Notes under the pieces: model-generated
What the model saw: the letters and a program-made list of their open reading frames with translations, nothing else
What the model was told of the DNA's origin: nothing
Database searches by the model: none
Translations under genes and position numbers: made by a program
Shown: piece by piece, positions 57,292 through 64,000 of the stretch
Layout of the letters: each line of letters opens with the position of its first letter
How positions within the stretch are numbered: position 1 is the stretch's first letter
Source: Verticillium longisporum
Lineage: Eukaryota; Ascomycota; Sordariomycetes; Glomerellales; Plectosphaerellaceae
Assembly: GCA_019188255.1 (NCBI GenBank)
Contig: JAETXT010000008.1
Span: 2,294,001 to 2,358,000 of the forward strand
DNA: 64,000 nucleotides
Direction of reading: 5' to 3'

Positions 57292-60200
57292 TCCTCCCCT
57301 CCTTAATACTATTTTTATATCTTTTATAATAATCCTTTAATAATTAGCTATTATATAGTTACTAATTAAGTATAGTTCTTAAATCGATTCTAGTTTTCTA
57401 ATTCTTCGATAAGAATAACTTATAAGTCCGCTAATATCTATTTATTAATTATTTATTAATTAGAAGTAATAGTATTATTATTTAAATAATTTCCTATTTA
57501 TAAATTACTTTTAATATTTCCTTTATAGTTTAATAGCTAATTAGCTATAGAGTAATAGCTCCTCTTCCTCTTAACCCTCGCTAGGAGCCTAGATAGGCGT
57601 ACTTAGCTAGAGACTTATTATATCTCTGCTATTATAATTATATATATAAATATTTTAATCCTATTATAAATAGGGAGTACCCTTATTATAAGGAGGATAT
57701 TAATAAGTTAGTTATTATCTAATAGTTAATTATTAGCTAATCGTTTATATAGCTAGTTCTATTAAATACTCCTATTATAGAGTAGCCTAAGGAAGTAAGC
57801 TATACTTTATTATAAATTACCCCCCTTTTATTCCCCTATTATCTAATAGCTAATCCCCTATAAGTACCTATTAAGTACTAGGCTACTATATATACCCTTA
57901 AATTAGCTATTAAGGCTATAGCTAAGAATAGCTATATTAATATTTTTAAAATAAATAATACTTATTTACTAAATATTTATTATTTAGATATTAATAGATT
58001 TCTTTTAATTAATTTCGATATAACTAAGACTATTAGCTAGAAGGCCCTCTAAAAGGGTAAAAACGATAAAGTACTAAGTACTAAGAAGCGTATTACTATT
58101 AATTAATAGGAGGCTAGCGAGTACTCTATTTATTACTTTATTATTATTAATTATCTCGCTTAAGCTATTAAGCGCTCTACTATTACCGCTAAGGTCTCTA
58201 TTACTACTCTATAGTAGATTACTAGTTCTCTTATTAAGCTAATTACTATTTAGTCCGAGATCTAGGAGAATTATACTCTAATCGTAAATCGCTTATTAAT
58301 TATTTACTATTTATTTATTAATAATCTATTAGAATTATAATATTCTTATTAATACTATTAATAATAAGGAGGATAATAAGAATTAGGAAAATAATAATAA
58401 AATAGTAGCTTAAGAACTATTAATAGTCTACTAATACTCCTTTATTATTTAGTTTTTTCTTTTACTTTTTTTTATTATTCTCCCTTAAGAATAGGGCTAG
58501 GGGCTAGACTACCCCCTAAATATTAATTAGATTATTATTAATCTATTATTACTCTTCCTTATAATTATTTATATATTTTAATAAAGTCGTTTATTACGTT
58601 TCGCTATAATTCCTACGAATTCTCGCTTTCTAGGTATCCTTCCTACTTAATAAGGTACTACCGATTATATAATAGTCCTCTATAATTAACTATTCTCTTA
58701 ATTATATATATATCTTTACTTCCTATAGTTAATAATACTTTATTAATCTATAGCTAAAGTAATAATTAGTTTTCTCTACCTTTTTAATTTTCTAAATATA
58801 TTATATAAAATATATTATATACTTTATAATTAAGGGGTAGCTATAGCCTATATACTAGACTATAGCTATTTATCCTTTTAATAATTCTAAATAGTCTAAG
58901 GTATTTATTTAATAGCTTCTTACTAAGTCTCTACTATTTAATCGTTCTCGTAGAGAGGAGAACTAGGTCTCCTACTTTATATTCTTTCTAGATTCTTCCT
59001 TAATTATAATAATAAGCCTAGTATCTACTACTAATCTCTAAGAGTCTATAAATTATCTCTCTCTTAATTATCTATTAAGCTATTTATAATTCTATTATCT
59101 CTAAGTTCCCTTATTATTATATAATATAGCCTAGGTCCCTTAGTCTAGCTAGGTTATAGCTTATTAATACTTCTACTAGTAATTACTAGATTATTATATA
59201 GAATAATATATTATATATAAATTCTATTATAAGGAATAGGGAAATCTAATCTATTTATTCGTAATTATAGAATATTTTAAAGTAATATTCTAAATTCTAA
59301 TTCTATTATTCTATTTAGCTATTAATCTATAAATAGAAAGCTATTAAGAGTTATCTCCTTATTCCTATTATTTTATATAAAGTCGTCTAAAACTTATTAA
59401 TAAATAGTAACCCTCTATCTAAGATTATACCTTTTAAGAAGCTATATCTCTTAAATATATAGTCCTATAGCGTAATTACTAGACTAGCTACTATAAGTCT
59501 ATTACTAGTTAGTATATATATAGTATATTTTATAAAGTAGTCTACGATAATTAATATAGCATCTTATTTATTAACTTTAAGGAGTCCTATAATAAAGTCT
59601 ATAAATATTTCCTTAAAGGGACTATTTAGTAATAATAGGCTCCTTAATTAGCTATATAGCTTATAATATTAGGGTTTTATTATCTAATATATTAAATATA
59701 TAGGGATATATTCCTTAATATCTTTAATTAAGTTATTTTAGAAGTATATATTTTTAAGCTAAGTAATAGTCTTCTTAATTCCTTAATACCCCGCTATTAA
59801 GCTATTATAGGCTTATTATAGGATTTCGTTTCTAAGGGCCTTATCCTATAGAATAAAGATTTTATTCTTAAAAGTTAATAAGCTATTTACTTCTATTTAC
59901 TAATTAAATAGCCTTTATTCCTTTCTTACCCTATAGAAGGTATTATTTCCCTAGGCTTCTAGGATAGCTTCTTTAATAGGTCTATTATCTAGCTATTAGT
60001 CTATTATAGTAATAGCCCCGACGATATTAAGGAATTATTTTATCTACGATAATAGATAATATACCCTTATCTACTCCTATTCTCCTTAACTTAGCTTATA
60101 ATCGGGCCTCTTAGAGAGGCTATTTACTAGGTTCCTATTACCTACTTAGTATTTAATAGTAAAATCGAACTCTAATAGCGTTTATAATTATCTTCCCTAT

Positions 60201-60879
60201 TATCTTAAGATCTTCGGCTTTTCTATAAAATATTTATAATTAAAGTAATTAATTAAGACTTTAATTATTAATCTATTATAGATAAGGTATTATCTTTATA
60301 TCTTAAAAGACTTTATAATTATTATTATTTCTATTTCTAATATATTATATTATAATTCTATATTTTTAAGCTTTTTTAAAAAATATATAATCGGTTTCTA
60401 ATAACTATTCTCTAATTAAGATAGGATTATTCTAATTACGAAGTTTAATATATTAAGCTTAATTCTCGTTTTTAATATATTATTAAAGTATTAGAGGATA
60501 GGAGCCTTTATAAATATAAACTTTAATTTTTAGAAAGCTATTAAGTTAATAGTATTTAATTAGAAGTCTATTATTAATTATTTAATATTCTTATTAATTA
60601 AAGGGGCTATAATTTTCGAGTAATTCTTAATAAAATACTTATAAAAGCCTATAAACCTAAGCAATCCTTAGAAGTCTTTTAGGGATTAAGGGATTAATTA
60701 GTCCCTTATTATAATAATTCGTTCTTCTATAATATATATATTTATAAAGGAGATTATAAACCCTAGAAATTCTACTATTATTATATTAAAGTTATATTTT
60801 TCTAGATTTATATAGAGGTTCTATTCTCGAAGTCTTCTAAATACTATTCTAATATTCTATTAATATTCTTTTAATATTA

Positions 60880-61290
60880 TTAAATATATTAAGATATTAT
60901 TTATATAAACGACATATATTATATCTATAAAGTTAATTAATACTTTATTAATATATATTTAGAAAATAGCTAATATATTTATAAATTTAAATAATATAAT
61001 AAAGTATTTAAAATAGCTATATTTTATTCTAAATACTATTTTCTATTTATCCCCTATTTTAATATATAATCGGTAATAAATATCTTTTAAATCTAATTTC
61101 GTAAATAATCTAGCTATTATTAATTAATTAAATAGCTTATAGATAAATAGGAAGGTAGTATAGTCTTTCTTCGTAATCTTATTAAATCCTTTATAATTAA
61201 TATATATCCTAAGCTTATTACCCTTCTTTAAGATAAATAATATAAAGTTATTAATAGGGCTAATAGAATATCTAATCTATCCCTTTTTTA
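60880..61290 (-). pseudogene. Gypsy reverse transcriptase remnant
   Basis: Minus-strand translation keeps block order: LRIYINYKGFNKIT, then FTKLDLKDIYYRL-like sequence, then VYINNILIY. Asp and Arg codons were converted in the way G to A changes predict (GAT to AAT, CGA to TGA or similar). The catalytic pair Asp-Asp is now Asn-Asn. The frame is broken by many stops, so it cannot be active. Confidence 0.8.
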
Positions 61291-63303
61291 ATAAATCGTT
61301 TATATATTCCTTTAATATTTCTAATTCCTTTTCTATTAAAGTATAAATAGATCTAAAAAATAGTTTCTTTCTATCCTCGAATTCTATTAAATAATCCTAT
61401 TAATAATACTATAATAGGGTTACTATATATTTAATATCGAATACGTCCTTAAACTTATAGTATTCCGCTAAGATTATAATAGACAGCTTTTCTCTTATTA
61501 TACTCTTATAAAAGTATTATAAAAGGAGCTTATATATTCTATAATATAATTAAAGCTATTATTAAGGATTAATAGATTATATTTTTAATTTATTTTCTTA
61601 TTAATATAATTCTAATATCTTATTTCCTAATAGGGTATTTCTAATAGCCCTATAATTAATTATTTATTAGCTATATTTAAGCTAGCTAGGGTCTTTTTAA
61701 AATAATATTATATCTATTTATAATATTATTTACTATTATATATTCTATTATTATTATATACTTTATCCTAGGGTTATCTATTACTTAGCTAATAATCCTC
61801 TTTTCGCTATAAATACTTATCTCCCTATTTCGGAATACTTTACTTAGCTTATTTTACTTTTCCCCTAATTATTCTCTAGCTTCCCTTAGGAGGTTACTAT
61901 TAATAACGTTAATATCGGCTCCTCTATCTAATATTACCTCTCCTTTAACTTAATTATTATTAATATATAATTTAATAATTACTTTATACTATTTTAATCT
62001 TAAGAATAATAATTCTTCCTATTAAGGGTCTCCTATTATTCTTCCCCTAAGTAGTTTATAGTTTATTATTAAATATTATTTATACGATTTATATATATAG
62101 CTTTATTTTCTATAATTTATATATAATACTTCTAAGTAATTATTAATATAATATCTATATTTATTATAATTATAATATTTAATATTATCTAAGGCCTTAG
62201 GCCTTCTTCTATCTATCTATTATTATTTTATTATTAATTTATAAAATATAATAGATTAATTTAATTAATTATTTAGTTTTTAATTATCTCTTCTTTATAA
62301 TTTTTTATTAACTATTCTTCTATAAGTCTTATTTTAGGTCTATTATAATTATCTTAGCTTCTCTCCTTATTATCTTAGTATTATTTTAGGCTTCTCTTAA
62401 TCTATAATAGAGTCTCTACCCTCTTAGCTATTCTATTTAATTCTATTCTTATATAGGGAATTCCCTAAACTATAATCTATTATATAAGATCTAGGTTAAA
62501 TTTCGTAAATAAAAGTATTATTTTATAGATCTATAATAGGGGTTTAAATAGCTCTATTTCTAGGCTATTATAAGTATTTATAAAGTCTTAATATTTCTAA
62601 TTAAGGGCTTAAAACTATTAATCCTATTTATATAATTTAATAATTATTTAGAATATTTAAGTATTATTATCGTTTATATTACCCTTTAATTAAGCTTTTA
62701 TTATTCTTTAAATAACTTTATAAATAAATTTATATTCTATTTATATATATAATATCTATCTCTATTATAAAGTATTAATAAAGTAATTATTTATATATAT
62801 AATTTTATTAATATTTCTATAGAAATTCTTCTTATTAAGCTAAAATCGTATATTAAAGCTAAATAAGAAAGTATTAAGTTCTAATTAGAATATCCCTTTA
62901 TATTAAATAGCTAATAATTATATTTTTATAAAGGGTATACTTTATAGTTCTTTATAGAGTATTACTTTAAATATTAATATTAATCTATTAATTACTCTTA
63001 ATAATAAGCTTATTAAGTCTTCCCTTTAGAGTATAGCTAGTTCTTTATATTTCCTTTTCCTTATAAATTTATATTATTCTTCTTCTAATTATCGGTCTAG
63101 TTCCTTATTTATAATTAATAATAGATTATTAAATATATTATTCTTAATATCTTATCCTTATTCTATATTAAGCTTTAATTATATTAATTCTTTAATATTC
63201 TCTATCTATTATCCTATAATAGCCTATCTTCTAGTATTCTATATATCTCTAATTAATATATTATCTTAATAGTTATTACTCCTTAGGAGTAGATCGATTA
63301 TTA

Positions 63304-63517
63304 TATTAAGGAGTCTTATATAATAAATAAAGGGGTTAATTATTAATCTCTTAAGGGTCTCTAAGAAGATAGAATAATCGATGCCCTTCTCTAAATCTTA
63401 ATCTATTAACCTTTCTTATAACTATTCCCTTACTACGCTTAGTCCTCTCTTCTTAATTCCTACGATTAAATAATAGGCGATCCCCTATCGGTCTTATACC
63501 TCCCTCAGGTCCTAATA
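63304..63517 (-). repeat. Gypsy relic 5' LTR
   Basis: 214 bp partner of 56466-56679. It has lost the initial TG to TA. Confidence 0.92.
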
Positions 63518-63522
63518 AGTAG

Positions 63523-64000
63523 CTTCTAGATATCTTCTTTAAAATAACTTCCCTCCTTTTCTTAAGGATAATTATCATGCTACTAACATCTAGGCCTCAT
63601 AGATAATGAGCGAGTATATACTAGAGGATTGATATATTCGTAAGACCCCTCAATTGAAGCTGGAATACAATCAGAGAGCCAATGAGGGTTTCTTATTATG
63701 GCCTCTGTCAGAAAAGCTTCCTTCGCAAAGTATGCAACACCCGAAACGCTCCGAGAACCCGTTTAAAATCAAAAACGTAGTCCTAGCCAACATTCCATTT
63801 CTTACCACTGGGGCCTTTCAACTTGTTGTTCCAACGAACACAACCAGGACTGCAGAGAATCTATGAAAGCGAAAACGCATCAGCAAATGGTCATCGGAGA
63901 GAGGCGGATACAGGGCTGAACCCTGAGCGGAAATACGCACGCGGCCGTGGCGCTGAAGATATCTTTTACGCTTGCAGATGTTGCCTTGTCAAGCACCAGG
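63523..64000. other. Right edge, no gene seen
   Basis: 0.48 kb of ordinary composition after the gypsy target duplication. The open frame at 63654-63866 has no recognisable content. Confidence 0.45.

Larger units (their letters stand above)
56466..63517 (-). mobile_element. RIP-destroyed Ty3/gypsy LTR retrotransposon, 7,052 bp, TSD AGTAG
   Basis: LTRs of 214 bp lie at 56466-56679 and 63304-63517 and differ at a number of sites, mostly by C/T or G/A exchanges. The start TG survives on the left copy only (TGTTAAGG against TATTAAGG). The end reads AATA where CA is expected, as RIP would produce. AGTAG flanks both sides (56461-56465 and 63518-63522). On the minus strand, sequence at 61188-61215 still reads LRIYINYKGFNKIT, the gypsy L-R-x-x-V-D-Y-R-x-L-N block. 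The RT core at 60887-60913 reads VYINNILIY. No open frame survives. The pol order is consistent with a leftward gypsy element. Confidence 0.9.

Overview
The window is nuclear DNA of a filamentous ascomycete (Pezizomycotina, probably Sordariomycetes; species not identifiable from the sequence alone). The evidence is short GT..AG introns of 43-76 nt, a class II hydrophobin, a HET-domain gene, fungal-type pogo/Fot1 transposases, and two large A+T-rich blocks whose decay (C to T on either strand, Q codons turned into TAA/TAG) looks like repeat-induced point mutation (RIP).

Layout. 1-31 kb is an ordinary gene-bearing segment: the 3' end of an unknown gene, an unknown conserved-looking gene with an in-frame TAG, a membrane-anchored lipase-like alpha/beta hydrolase, a SET-domain protein with a signal peptide, an unknown multi-pass membrane protein, a CHR-family chromate transporter, an allantoate-permease-like MFS transporter, a 4.6 kb stretch without a recognisable gene, a CorA-like membrane protein, a SAM-dependent methyltransferase, a class II hydrophobin, a secreted GH27 alpha-galactosidase, tRNA-Asp(GTC) and a HET-domain protein. 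31.4-37.2 kb is a complete, young Ty1/copia element with identical 213 bp LTRs and a TCCTC target duplication. It sits 0.5 kb upstream of an MFS transporter that uses a GC-AG intron.

40.0-49.6 kb is a 9.6 kb block bounded by about 67 bp terminal inverted repeats and an 8 bp direct repeat. Its core is heavily RIP-mutated and unidentified. It was later invaded by three sequences that are not RIP-mutated: a solo LTR with an ATCTT duplication, and two sister pogo/Fot1-like DNA transposons with TA duplications. The core also carries many copies of a near-palindromic TATATACTTAGTATATA-like motif, several lying in GT..AG intron-like segments. This is the most unusual signal in the window.

50.3-55.9 kb is a small gene island holding an 11-exon secreted subtilisin-like protease and, convergent to it, an ankyrin-repeat protein. 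56.5-63.5 kb is a 7.05 kb RIP-destroyed Ty3/gypsy element with recognisable LTRs, an AGTAG duplication and a reverse transcriptase whose catalytic Asp pair now reads Asn-Asn.

Quality note. At least eight otherwise intact coding frames are broken by a single-base length change, mostly in short homopolymers. They occur in genes and in young transposons alike, which suggests consensus error more than mass pseudogenisation. The genes do not form a single pathway. Secreted and surface products (protease, alpha-galactosidase, hydrophobin, SET protein) and transporters suit a saprotrophic or host-associated lifestyle, but no secondary-metabolite cluster is present.
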